This document shows, piece after piece, positions 33,900 through 46,223 of a stretch of 64,000 nucleotides of DNA. Origin of the DNA: Jackrogersella multiformis (Eukaryota > Ascomycota > Sordariomycetes > Xylariales > Hypoxylaceae); contig CADCXD010000010.1 in assembly GCA_902806575.1 (NCBI GenBank), positions 1,488,001 through 1,552,000 on the forward strand, written 5' to 3'. Below the pieces are notes generated by a model, which had not been told where the DNA came from, made no database searches, and saw nothing but the letters and a program-made list of their open reading frames with translations. Every line of letters begins with the position of its first letter. Within the stretch, counting starts at the first letter, position 1. Position numbers and translations under genes: made by a program.

Positions 33900-36800
33900 T
33901 CAAGCCCCTTTTCCGTTGCTGCGCTTCGGCACCCTCACAAACCAATAGATGGCATAGATACCAAGTGTATTGAAAACGATATAAACAGCCATATACCCCA
34001 CATTGCGCCAAGCGTGTTCTGTCTCCATTCCTAGTTGTTGGAGCAGATTATTAGTCTGGTCGACTGGGCAGTAGAGGCAGTTTGCTGTAGCTGCTGGATT
34101 CTTGAGACTTCCGCCCGCGTATTGTAGGAACGGCGCCAGATACCCACCACACGTAAGATTAGAAGATACATCCAGAGGAAGGTCGATATGAAGGATCTCT
34201 ACGCTGGAACACTCAATATGCGTGTTAGCTAGACCGGCCAGCACCATTCCATCGACGAAGTATGTTAGCGGGGAGGCTCGGTAGACAAAGATCCAGAAGT
34301 GAGGAAGGTCGTTAGGAGAGACAAGAACCCTGGAAATTTCAAATTAGTTCTGGAGTAATTTCAAGTGAGCAAGTTCCTTAGGCTCTAGTACTCACCCGCA
34401 AAACACAAGAGAGAGCCAGAAGCACAATGTAGCGATCTGTACCGCCATTTCCGCGTGCTTAATTCCAACGCCTACAGCCTGCGAAAAAGTCGTGATCCAT
34501 AGACAAAATAGCCAGATTAGTATGAACACCAGGCCGCCCCTCTCTGTGATCCCAAAGCTCGGGTCCCCATTCCGCCAGAGGCCTGTAGGGTAATACCAAG
34601 ATACAAAAATTACTACAGAGGCGACGGTCTGCCAGCATAGTTCGACGAAGATATTTGCTGCGAGGAACACCGACCAGGAATACGATTTGGATCTCATCTC
34701 GCGAGCTTCGAATAAACTACGGCCGTCTATAAGACGTGGGATAATTTGTTGGTCGAGGGTGCTAAACAGCTGAGAGATGAGGAAGATAGAGAAAATGAAG
34801 TTGATAAAGCCTTGCATGTCGAGGGGGGTGTTGTAGAAGGAGATGCCGTTGAAGAAACACTGAAATAATGTTAATAAAGGCTCTTTTGAAGATTTATCAA
34901 GATATAATACTTACCACACCAATACAGAGAGCTAGCTTCGAATACAGGTATGTCGGATCTCTCCAATATTCGTGAAAAATCCGGGTCGTTACAATGGTTA
35001 CCTGTTGAATGAATGAAGCTGCATACTCGCTTCTGCCTAGTCTCGTTGTCATTTCCTCTGACAATGTGGAACTTTTCGCCTTAGTGGATTGCTGGAGATA
35101 CTGCTTTACCTCGCTGTGCTGCTGACTTTCATCCCACTTCTTCGACCAACTGGAACGTTCTGTTTGTATAGACTGCTCTACCACTGGTGATTTCTCCGAA
35201 CCTATCGTGGTAATGACGGAAGAAGTGTCATTACTAGTGACGTTCAGAACCCATTCGGCAGGGTTTCCTTCTGGCGGGCACATAGGGGCTCCTCTGCTTT
35301 CAAAGTACTGGATTAGTGCTGACGCATCTTGTCCGATATCGCCGAAATACACAGTTTTTCCGTGGTTATTGAGAAGCAGGAGACGGTCAAACATTTGAAA
35401 TAGTTGGGACGAGGGTTGATGAATTGTACATAAGACCGCTTGTCCATGATCTGCTAGTTTGCGGAGAAGCATACAGATGGACCATGCTGTCTGGCTGTCA
35501 AGCCCGGACGTGGGTTCATCTTAACAGAATATAGTCAGCGTTTAAATGTATACTTGACTATATTAGGGTGTATACATGCCTAAGAATAGCAAGAGCTCGG
35601 GCTTAGCTACCAGCTCTACGCCGATGCTTAGTCTCTTCCGCTGTTCAATGTTTAAACCTGCAAGTCAATCAACATTAGATGGAAATATGGAAATTCGCTT
35701 CGCTCACCATTGCCAGACAATCCAACCACGGCTTCAGCATATGACTCCATGTCTAACACTCTGATGACGTTGTCAACATAACTCAGCTTTTCCTCTCTCG
35801 GTTTTGCTCCTGGCTGTCGAAGCAGTGCACTGAACTCAAGAGCCTCGCGAACAGTCGTAGTGGGAAGATGAATATCTCCCTGCTGGACGTAACCTATTCT
35901 GCGTTGAAAGGTTATATCTCGCGGTGTGCCGTCAATGTAAACGCCGCCACTGGCTGTTCCAAATGTTGCACGATTTGCTAGAACGTCGAGCAATGTTGTC
36001 TTTCCAGCACCTGTGACACCCTACCAAGCGAATATTAGCTCAGACTCTTAATATTTAAATGGCATGAGACATTACCATTAGAGCAGTTAATGTTCCAGGC
36101 TTGACCCATCCACTGATGTTGTTCAAGATTTTCTTCACCCCCTTCTTGGTTTTGACCTCGTACCCAAGATTGCTCCAGTGAAATACTGGTGACTGTTGTA
36201 GGATAGCCTGCCCGGTCTTAGGATGTATATTGTATGTATCATGGTCGTTCTGCTTGTGGATATCCTGGGCAAACTTTGGTGACGCGGCGGCTTGTTCCGG
36301 ATCGGGCGCCAGTGGTGACCGATTCTTGCTGTGGCTTCGCTGAAAAAGTAGAACCTCGCCTTTTGATCTTTGAGCAGGAATGTACTCCGAAGCCAACAGG
36401 TGAATGGTGCAGAATATAACCATCATGGCGAGAATGATCCCAAAATTTCTCCACAGGTGGCTCAGCTCATACCCATATTTCAGAGATAGATACGATGACC
36501 CTTGCACATTAGTCACTCCGGGCTCAGCTCCTACCACTGGACAGACTTTTCCACTCATACCTACTTGATTGACGTAGGCTGGTCCCGTGGGGACCGTGGA
36601 GGAGCAGCGGAATTCTCGGTCATTGAACTATTTGTTTCGTAGTTAGTGCCAGCCTTATACAAAATGTAAGTTCTACAAACCTCGTTGATCATCAAGCTCT
36701 CGTAGGCATATGCCATGGGATTCAATCTTCTAAACCACGAAAGCCAAGGTTTCATATAAGGCACCGGTATTACAAAGCCGGTATACACAATACAGAGCAG

Positions 36801-38689
36801 CACGACAATCGACGCAGGAGCCATGGTCTGCTCTAGTGTCCTTGATAGAGAGCCTAACGTCCGGAAAACCATTGACATTGTAAGCACAATAAAAAACATG
36901 AAGAGTATGTGAACAAAAAAAGCCGAAGCAGTGCGTCGGAGGTTGGTCATGAAGTAAAGTGTGACGTGAAATACAACCGAAGTGCTGAATTTAGCTGGCA
37001 AATCGCATATAATTGAAGCCACACCCTCAGTGAAAGGATGATATAAGGCATATCGACCGTGCTTTTCTACAATAGGCCGTTGTGTCCACATTGTAAGGAC
37101 CTTGAGGGGATTTAATAGTGAGCAAATGGTTTAAGGTAAGGGGACATCGAGAACTGTAGACACCATACCTCAAAAGCGGGCGAAAATGCACAAATCATCA
37201 AAGAGAAAAAGATGAGAACAGCCCTCTGGTCCATGCTATCAGTTGTGTTTGGGAGATTATAGAATACACTGCCGACGACAATGGCAAGGATGGCATTTGC
37301 GAAGACGGTCGAGACTGCCGGGACATAGTTGTTGCGGAGTCGAAGGAAACCTCTCTGGATACAGATGCGGATCTGCTCGGGAATTGGGATCAAGTAGGTT
37401 GATGAGCGAAGGCTAGGTCTAGCGTCAGTAATGTCTGAACTCAGTAACAAGTTAGGTGCTTTTGACCTACTCTAGCAACTCTTTGATATGGGTGTCTTTC
37501 TCGGTAATGTTGGCTCGTTCCTCCTTGGGTATTCGCAATGGATGGGCGGAATCGAAAGCATCAATCTCTTCTATGAGTTTTTTTGCCTCTGGACTTTGTT
37601 TCCACGCGTTAGCGAACTCGTACGCGGATCTTGGGGCACGATTTTCATAGCCCTGCCGGATAATACGTTCGGATGGGTTCGTGAGAGAAGTAAGGAAATC
37701 GGAAGTCGTGGCTCTGTTCGGCTTTGCGAAGCCAAGATCATGGAAATATTCCACTGCTGAGTTGGTAGGACCAAAATAGATTTGACGGCCCTCGTATAGC
37801 AATGTAACTTTGTCGAAATTCTGACCTATGTGTTAACCCCTATTGAGCTAGTCTTTGGATTGAAGGTGGCCTTCTTTCTGTCACTCACATGATATATTGT
37901 CTCTGACGCTTGGTAGATGCTCATGATCGCAGTTGAGCGCAAGGCGCTTGTTGACTTTCGTAGGAGCTCGATAAATCGCTGAGCAGTCGAACTGTCTAGG
38001 CCTCGGGTGCTATTGTCCCAGCACTGGAACTGAGCGCCACTAATAAGAGCTTCCGCGATACTTGTTCTCCTCGTCTCACCTCCGCTGACGCCTCGGATCA
38101 AGGCGTTCCCCATCTTGGTGTCAAAAGCACCGGACAGTTCAAACAAAACTGCGATATCCCGACCTGTTGCTTGCGATGCAACATTGCTGTTCGTCCCGAT
38201 TTCTCGCGTCGATGCTGCGAACGTGAGAGTTTGGCCCAAACCGAGCTCAGCAAAATGGGCGTCCAGCTCGGCAAGGTAGATACTCTCGCCTTTGAAATCG
38301 CGGTGCATCTGGCCGTACGAGATGCCTGTGTAGTTAACCTTAGTTAGGTCGCCAACATAGATGTCGTGTGCGTCCCCGGATAAGACCTTCAGAAAGGACG
38401 AGCAACCACTGCCAGGTCGGCCCAGAACCAAGAGCATCTCCCCAGGCTTGACCAGGCCATCGAAGCTGCTCAAAATCTGGACTTTCCTGGACTCCTGCTT
38501 TGAGACGAGCCTTGCGATCAGACGAGGAAGGGCCAGTGCATATGAGAGCACAGTGTGCTGAAAGGTCGCAGAGGAGATGAAGCCGTGACATTCTAGATGT
38601 CGGAATGAAACTCCTAATTGTAGCCGCTTTCTCTTCTGCTGTCTCTGTAGCCAGCCCTGAAAGACTGTATCTCGATTATTGACGTCCAT
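33900..38689 (-). CDS. Full-size ABC-G (PDR-type) multidrug transporter
   Basis: Ten exons: 38689-37889, 37820-37471, 37412-37169, 37100-36681, 36627-36076, 36020-35708, 35657-35580, 35519-34915, 34859-34396 and 34329-33900. They give 1418 residues in the order NBD1-TMD1-NBD2-TMD2 of plasma-membrane efflux pumps. NBD1 has GRPGSGCSSF (residue 90), VSGGE and WDNSTRGLDS; NBD2 has GVTGAGKTTLL (residue 790), LNIEQRKR, LFLDEPTSGLDS and HQPS. This asymmetry is normal for the family. Intron 7 is GC-AG: only the GCATGT donor restores FLDEPTSG. The N-terminal cytosolic part before NBD1 is shorter than usual, so an upstream exon may exist; a short ATG frame at about 38872-38720 is a candidate. Substrate is unknown; the flanking P450s suggest a lipophilic compound. 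Confidence 0.93.
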
Positions 38690-39175
38690 AGAAATTACCA
38701 CTTACTAAAAGCCTAACACCTCAACTCCTATTCGATAATTGACCTTGTGAGCCAAAAGGATGTAGCACGCTTGGAGGATCTACCCAGTGATTGCGGAGAT
38801 GGGAGATGAGAAATGGGAGATGGAAAGGTTTATGGTGCTGTGACGGATACCTGTAGTAAGGCTCCGAGGCCATGCTTTCCTGCAACGTAAGGTCGTACAA
38901 ACTTCATCTATTATTGATGCTTGTCCCAGCTCTATTTAGGTACCCCCCGTAACACCGCAGCACCGTAGCACCAACACTTTTCTCATAATCAGTTAACAAT
39001 GTGGGGCGGTTATGTACCTAGGTAATTAAGAGGATACAGTGAAATCCTGTGTTTTGGACTGAAGCTTTAAAACCTTCACAATACAACAACCATTGAACCC
39101 ATACTACAACAACATTTAAAATGAGCTAATTTTATCATATTAAATCACATTTACGTGTCAATTGGCTTATTTGAT
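38690..39175. other. Intergenic: ABC promoter and P450 3' region
   Basis: The left half is the likely ABC promoter. The right half contains one arm of a direct repeat (39001-39110). No supported gene. Confidence 0.5.
39001..39110 (+). repeat. Left copy of an imperfect direct repeat flanking the P450 block
   Basis: Matches 46926-47018 in the same orientation. Shared words, in order, are GTGGGG-GG, TTATGTA, TTGTGTTTTG or CTGTGTTTTG, ACAATACAACAAC, ATTGAA-CC and TACAAC. The copies differ by several small gaps. Confidence 0.5.
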
Positions 39176-40859
39176 TTACACATCTTCGGCAACCATCTTT
39201 ACCCCCTTGCTAGACGCCGAAAAGTCCACGCGCCATTCATGTTTGTCCCTAGGAATAATCTCTACCTGAAGTCCATCCTTGGGCGTTGGCATAGATGAGG
39301 TCATGGGGAAGTTCTTCCGCAGCTCCGCCCACTTCTCGTCTTTGGCTAAGGGCTTCAGATTGAAACGGAGCAGCAATAGAGCCGCAAACGACATCACCTC
39401 CGTGCTAACGAAGTGCCGCCCTGGGCATAGCACTGTCCCACCGCCAAAGGAGCGAAACGCTGCCGGGTTCGTGCGTCTTCCGCCAGCCCCCCGTAGAAAC
39501 CGGCGGTGATCAAAGCTGCCCACCGTCGGGCCCCATATTGATGCCTCACTATGCTGGACCGGCGTGACGGTCATGACCGTTGCGCCCTTCTTCAGCAAGT
39601 ATTTATTATCGAACATCATGTCTTTCATCACTATCCGGGCCCCGATGCCGATGTGCACGTAGCGCAAGGTCTCCTGCCATGTTGAGAGTAGAATAGGGCA
39701 CGAAGACTTGACCTTGGCCAAATCAACAGTGTGAACACCATTGTCGTCCACTTGCACGAGCTGCTCCAGCTCTGCGCGGCATTCGCCGAGAACCACTGGA
39801 TCAGAGAAGATGTGGTAGACCATCCAGAACGCGCTCGCCACGGTGTTAGTCAAAGACGCCACCATCTGACCAATTTCGGTGGCTGCTACGTCTCTTCCTC
39901 GTAAACCATGGCTTGTATTGTGCTTGTAGCGGCACTGGACTAGGAGTGAGCCCTGAAGGTGGCTGTTTTCGGAAAAGTACTTTTCGAAAGCAGGGATGAG
40001 GAGTTGTTCCCGCGCGTGGAGGCTCTTGCGCGCCAATATGGTTGGCCATGCTTTGAGCATGTGGACCATAATGCCTGGCTCAAAGTCGCTATTAAAGGTT
40101 GGTTTAGTAAGCCTTCCAATCAAGGGATAGCCTCCAATCAAGGGATAACCGAAATGGTTGAACATACTACCATGCTTTCTCAAGTGCAGGATCACGAAAT
40201 GGGTTCTTCGGCCCGTAGATGGACTCCGTTGTGGCCATGAATAACTCCCTGCGGACCCAAGAAAATAGTTCAACCTTCACTGTGCTGTTGCCACTGAGCT
40301 TTGATAGAGAACCCCAGATGTATCGGACTGATGCGCCGTTGATGGCATCGAGTCCGGGACCAGGAGACAGGGCTGGGTGGGTAGATGGCACGAAGGTTGA
40401 CAGGTACGAATCGTCCTCAAACATCTTGTCTGAGCCTATGATGGCGTTTCCAGCTGGGCCAACGCCCATTACCGTCGCTGCCGCCTGAGCCTCAATTGGC
40501 GCAAAGGCAATAGTCTTGATCTGGCGTTGTAGCGGCGGGATGAGGGACAGGGAGTTGACCACGTAGATGCGCTGGCCTGGCATACGCAAAGTGTAGATTG
40601 GGAGACCATACTTATCCCTAGTTAAGAGAAGTGTCTGTAAGTTTTTATTGTCATTAGGAAGCAAATTATAAGTGGCTAACCTTAGCTTCACGAAGAACAT
40701 CTGCATTCCCGGGATGAGACCAAGTAATGGACTAATGAATGGTATCGAAGCCTCTATTACAGGCGGCTCCTTCGGGTCCTGAGTGAGACGAAGCAGCGCG
40801 GAGAGAAATGCATATGCAGCACCGAGAGAGCCTAAGACCAACACAAGTGTGGAAGACAT
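39176..40859 (-). CDS. Cytochrome P450, CYP7/CYP8-like class
   Basis: Exons 40859-40681, 40617-40171 and 40088-39176 give 512 residues. An N-terminal membrane anchor (VLVLGSLGAAYAFLSALL) leads to the catalytic domain. The I-helix reads SLTNTVASAFWMVYHIF, lacking the usual AGxxT acid-alcohol pair, as in animal CYP7/CYP8-type and related fungal sterol-type hydroxylases. The K-helix ExxR is ETLR. The heme loop FGGGTVLCPGRHF puts the axial Cys at about residue 430. Introns of 63 bp (KL-RDKYG join) and 82 bp follow GT-AG rules; the second contains an 18-bp tandem duplication and its acceptor is the least certain point. It is divergent from the other intact P450 across 644 bp. Substrate is unknown; a steroid or terpenoid is a reasonable guess. 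Confidence 0.88.
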
Positions 40860-41503
40860 GGCGCCGTAACAACCTCAGCTGCCTGTCAATCGGCAGAAAA
40901 GTGTGGAATGTACAACTATACGAAATGGTAATGGTGTGTATGAGGTTGAGGAACTCCAAGCTGCGAGTTGAATTTGCAGTTTTGAAGAAGAAGAAAAAAC
41001 CCCACCGAAAAAAGGGTTACCGTCTTAACCTGCCTGATCTCGATCTGCCCCTAGTTAGTTCCATTGAGGGGCTGTGCTGTTAATATAAATCCATATCAGA
41101 TAATATGCAGTTACCCCGTCAGGTACCTTGCTGTGTGGTAGTACAAGTTTAGCTGACAGGGCATGCAAGACACCATTACGTCTGTTCCAACAATACGACG
41201 CCGAGTCTACAGTGTAGATGTGAAGCTGAAATGAGACTACTGGCGCCGACGATAGGCGCGGTTGAAGTACCATGCCCATCCTAGTTGCAAAGACAAGAGG
41301 GATGAGTCCTATGAATCGTCGGTCCGTCTAAAAATATCCTTTCTCACAAAGGTCATAATATCTTTCTCGCAGAGATCGAACACGAGAAGGATTGTCTAGA
41401 GCGACTCGGCAGCCTCGCTCTACGTTCCTTTAAACTAAGTATTAAAGGTATGTGATTTACTAGTTACCTACCCAGTAGTCATGCCAATGACCCCTATTAT
41501 TCT
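40860..41503. promoter_or_regulatory. Shared region between two divergent P450 genes
   Basis: This 644-bp region separates the two P450 starts and must hold both promoters, so co-regulation is possible. I see A-rich stretches near 40987 and no clear palindromic factor-binding site that I could name. A TATA-like or bZIP element was not confidently identified. Confidence 0.5.
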
Positions 41504-43527
41504 ATGACAAAAGGCCAGTCTTTAAAGCATTCAATAATGGGTTCCTGGGAATCAACAAGCAAGAGTACTGTCCTTGGGCTGTCATGGACATTCGCTCTTG
41601 TATATCTTTTACTGGGCAAAGACATCATGACCTTGCCGGTCCTAGGCGTCCTATTCCTAGTCCAAATATTCATTAACTATATCCTAGTTACCTACAGATG
41701 GCACATGGTTAACAGATTTCAGAAGACTCACAAAGATGGAGGTCAGCTGCCACCACAGTACCCGTCCATCATCCCTTATTTTGGCAACGCCCTCTCATTT
41801 ATATGGAATAACGAGAACTTCATCCGTCGAGCTACGTAAGTGAACAGTCATGGGGCGGTGATATATTTTTAATGATTACTCACTGGATTAACCTGCTTAC
41901 CCATTTGCAGTTGCTACGACAGCAGGATCACATCGTCGAGAATCTCCTTCCTCGGCTTCGAGATCTATGCCTTTCAAGACCGTCAGACCATCGCCAATAT
42001 ATGGAAGAAATCCACACTCTCAAGCCCTATATCAATGTTTAATTACGTCCTGAAGTACTTCTTCGGGCTTCCAAAAAGCGTCATGTCCGTCTACCGCGCC
42101 GACGACTCCGGGCCTTTCCCCAAGCCATACGCAGATAGCCACGTCCCAGCCGAAGACCGTGTCGACCACATCACACATTATGGCTTTCTCCGCGCTTTGG
42201 GAGGCCCAGGTCTGACGCCGACCACCAGACGGTACATGGATGCGCTGGTAGCTCGGATGGAAGAAAAGAACTTCTCGGGGGAGTGGACGGAAATGACGGA
42301 CTTTTCCAATTTCTTCCAAGATGCCGTCGGTTCGGCTCTTATTGAGTCTATGTATGGTCCGACGATGCTTCGTCTCAACCCAAAGTTCATGGAAACCCTC
42401 TGGGGATTTGATGCCAGTGTTCCGTGGCTTGCCAGGGGGGTGCCGTCTTTCATCAAGCCGTCAGCGCATAAGCCTCGCCAAAACTGTGTTAATCAACTGA
42501 AAAGCTGGTACGTGTATGCAAGAGAACATTTTGACCCATCGAGTATCAGTCCCGATGGAGACGGAGATCCATACTGGGGTTCGAACCTCATGAGATACCG
42601 ACAGGAGAAATTGCTGGCGGTGAAAAATCACGACGACGATATTCTTGCGAGGATGGATCTTGGACTAGCATGGGGGTAAGAGCTTTCTTATACCATTTAT
42701 TTTCATTTAAACAAAAACGCGTCCGGCTAATCAACTTTCTACTAACCAAGTGCTGTCGGCAACACCATCCCTTGCGCCATGCTTTCCGCCTTTCACATAT
42801 TCAAGGATGTCGCCCTCCTCCAGCGTGTCCGCAACGACGTCGAGAGCTCCTTCGGTCATCAGCACTTGCTAGATATAGACCCCAATAAGCTCATCAAGGA
42901 GCCCCTACTCTCATCCGTCTACGCCGAGACCCTTCGTCTCTACGTCAAGACGTACTTCATGGTCAGCTCGCCCCACGCAGATGTTCATCTGGGTAGGTGG
43001 AATCTTCCTAAGGGCTGCATCGGCCTCATGAATGCCGGCGTCTCACATATGGACGATTCATTTTGGAACGCGTATGGGGGCGAGCACCCTGTTACATCGT
43101 TCTGGGCCGATCGGTTTATAATTGACCCAGCAGACCCCCAGAGCGGACCTGTAGCACCCCATGTACGCGAATCGCCCGATTGGGTAGAACCAAAGAGAGA
43201 GGGCAATGAGAAGTCACGAATGAGCAATGAGCCGTTCTTCTCAATGGACGGCACCGAGGGATCTTGGTTTCCTTATGGAGGTGAGAATCCCACCACCATT
43301 AGACTGTTGGGAAGACAAATCTAACATATTCTCTAGGCGGCCACTCTATCTGCCCCGGCCGCTTCCTCGCTAAGAGTGTGATACTCTTTACCTGTGCTCT
43401 GCTAGCTAGAGACTACGATATTGAGATTCTCTCTACTAAAGTCGAAATGACTTCGTGGAGATTTGGGCTCGGCGTAGGAGGGCTGAAACATGCACTTCCG
43501 TTCCGAATCAGGAAAAGGAGTACGTGA
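41504..43527 (+). CDS. Cytochrome P450, CYP7/CYP8-like class (second)
   Basis: Exons 41504-41835, 41911-42675, 42751-43280 and 43337-43527 give 605 residues, with introns of 75, 75 and 56 bp. A second in-frame ATG at 41537 is an alternative start. The N-terminus has one or two hydrophobic segments (WTFALVYLLLG; VLGVLFLVQIFINYILV). The I-helix GLAWGAVGNTIPCAMLSAFH has the G-N-T pattern of CYP7/8-like enzymes, and the K-helix reads ETLR. The heme loop FPYGGGHSICPGRF puts the axial Cys at about residue 548. It shares class with the minus-strand P450 but differs widely in sequence, so it is not a recent tandem copy. Likely ER-bound monooxygenase; substrate unknown. Confidence 0.88.
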
Positions 43528-44713
43528 GGCTACTTCAGGAAGCAGCTATGATATATATTCTATATGTCAGGTCATGATTGGGATTAGTATTATTTCTACG
43601 AAGTTTATACGCAGTTGATTTAACATTATGTAAACTACTAGTTTTCTTGCTCATGCCTATAAATGAATGTTCACTTCAATCTGAATCTGTCGTATATCAC
43701 ATCTGCTCAAGGTTTCGACTGTCACTCTGGTCACTTTAGGCGGTGCCAGGCTGAAAGAAATGAAGATATGAATTGAGGCCATACGTTAGATACTTTAGCT
43801 CATAGTAGTTAAGTTGTCTAAGATTGTTGTTTTCCTACAACCTCTGGCCTGCGTTTAGTCGATGAGGTCCCGAATACCTACCTAGGTATCTACCTACCTG
43901 GTACCGACACCTCGATGGCCGCCTCCACGACCTCGCACCGTGTTTGCATTGAGACTAACACACAGCCGAATAGAAAGCTTTCTATTGGTTCAGCTAAGGC
44001 ACTGTAGGATTCCAATATTATCATATTAAGCCACCATCATACAGCTAACACACGGACCCAACAACCCCCACCATTGCCTTGCTTCTCGCCCCATAACCGC
44101 CCCCAGCCTAAGTAACCCATAGCATCGGCTTTAGTAGGTGATACAAAGATAAAGCAGGTTCTGGGTGGTAGCGTAGAATATTCCACAGCCATTTAGGAGA
44201 CACCTCCTATTTTAATAGACACGTCTAGACCTAACTCGTGCAATACTTCCATTTCTGGACTCGAAGAGTGTTTAAGTGGCCTAATGCTGAGATAGTTATG
44301 CTCACCCGCCCACCTAGATATTAGAGCCTACCACATCGATTCCTACGCTGTCCTACGCTGTCCACCATGTTCTTACTATTGGCTTATACTACCGTACGCC
44401 GATAGACTATGTATCTAATTCGATAGGTGTGGGTATCACCCAGCTCAAGTACTAATACTAGATGCTTTTTTTAGCATGCTTAGTGCTACTATCCGGCTCG
44501 CATCATTTGCCTCGTTTCGGTCTGCTAGAAGTGTGCAATTATCTACTACTACACGGCTTATAGAGGCCTACCTTATAAGACTCTAGATGCTTATTGCCTA
44601 GGTTAGGAGGTAGTTGTTTACCTCATTGACTAGCTCAGAACCTTGTCTGAATCATCTCGCGCTTAATTGTGTTCAAAGACTATTATCGATGATATCTGGC
44701 CTCCAAGTCCAAC
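43528..44713. other. Intergenic region
   Basis: Spacer of 1.2 kb between the second P450 and the 7TM gene. It contains an ACCTACCTAGGTATCTACC motif near 43878 and no supported gene. Confidence 0.5.
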
Positions 44714-46223
44714 ATGGATCAAGCACTCCCCCCTGGCCTGGATCTATGTATGGTCCCTGCGGGCATGCCGCCATATGGCACTGTCAGCAACTTCGAGAAC
44801 CCAGAGACTCTGGTCCCGGTGCTTATCTCAATATGTGTTATCATGATGGTTATAACTATCACTTTTACAGCATTTAGACTATTTGCCAACAGGCGGAAGA
44901 TGTGGTGGAGCGATTGTGAGAACGCCCAAGACCCGTTGTCCTGACTCCTGAGTATTATCTCAAACTTGGACGAGCATCTCAAAGCTAACTATATTTACAT
45001 AGACTTCGTTACCATTGCACTGATCTTGCTACTCGGCCATACGGGACTCATGCTGGCTCAGACCAGGTTCGCACGTCATCAATGGGATGTAAGAGCGTGC
45101 TGGTACGGTGGCACATACACAAAGGTACAGTCCGCATATTATACCAAGGGAATCAACGTCTTCAAATACTAACCACCATCATAGATCCTCTTCTCCCAAG
45201 AAATTATACTTTCATTCGTGCTTTTCTTCTCCAAGGCCTCTATATTCTTATTGTTTCACCAGATCTTCGAAGTCAAGAAGTCAATGCGCATCGCCATCCG
45301 CTTTGGTATCATCTTCTCTGGTTTGCTCTACTTCACCAACATCCCCTTATCGGCAATTCTGTCCGCTCCTCACGTGGGAGAGACGTGGGATAGTGTCCTC
45401 ACCAGTGGTCGCCCTGAGAGGGAGCTGATCTGGGGTGTCGTCCAGGCTGCATTTGGTGTCATGCTGGATCTGTTCATCTTTATCTTGCCAATCCCGGTTA
45501 TTTTGAGGCTTCAACTGTCAACGAAGAAAAAGATCCAGCTTCTGGCTATCTTCACAACCGCCGTGGTGTAAGTTCTATCGTCCCTATTCATCGTCGACCT
45601 TCCGCTAAGACTAAGTGAATAGGGGGGTTATTGCTAGTGTGCTGTCCCTGGTCTACAGAGTGGAGGCCATGGACACCAATGACGGCACATGGAAATATAC
45701 CTCTCTTCTAATCTGCACAGTTGTTGAGACTGATGTAGCTATCATCGTCAGCTGCGCTCCCGGAGTCGCTAATTTTGCGAGAGTTTATCTCTCCACGCTG
45801 AAAATTATTGAATCGCTTCGCTCGACCCTTGGTAGAAACGGAAGCGGAAAATCAGGGTTTTCTAACAGGCTGTCAATACATCACAAAGAGGATCCGAACA
45901 GGCCGAGGACGCGGAAGGAATCCAGAAAGCCGGCAAACCATGATATGGGCAGTGACACTTTCATCCTAAAGAGTGCGTCATCAATTGAAAGAGGTGAAGG
46001 CATATACAACATCTCAGTGACGCCTACTTCTAATTCCTCTCAAATCGTTCGAAAAGTCGATATATTGCAAGAGACTTACAATCTCAGCTCCATGTCTGCG
46101 ACTGGAGTGCAAGAGCCTCAAATTGAGAACTATCCAACTGGACTCTTTTATTACGGACCTACCACAGTTCAACCACCTACCGAGTCCGTCTGGTTCTATT
46201 ATATTCCCTTGTCAAATAAGTAG
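44714..46223 (+). CDS. Pth11/rhodopsin-like 7TM membrane protein
   Basis: Exons 44714-44915, 45003-45124, 45185-45567 and 45623-46223 give 435 residues. Introns are 87, 60 and 55 bp. Hydrophobic helices include LISICVIMMVITITFTAFRL, YFVTIALILLLGHTGLML, the SFVLFFSKASIFLLFHQIF helix and LDLFIFILPIPVILRL. The NRRKMWWSDYFV segment between helices 1 and 2 and the late VVGVIASVLSLVYRV and TVVETDVAIIVSCAP stretches are hallmarks of the fungal integral-membrane family often called rhodopsin-domain or Pth11-like. There is no N-terminal CFEM domain. A polar tail of about 110 residues (SGKSGFSNRLS) is presumably cytosolic. A sensor or receptor role is possible but unproved for most members. Confidence 0.85.
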
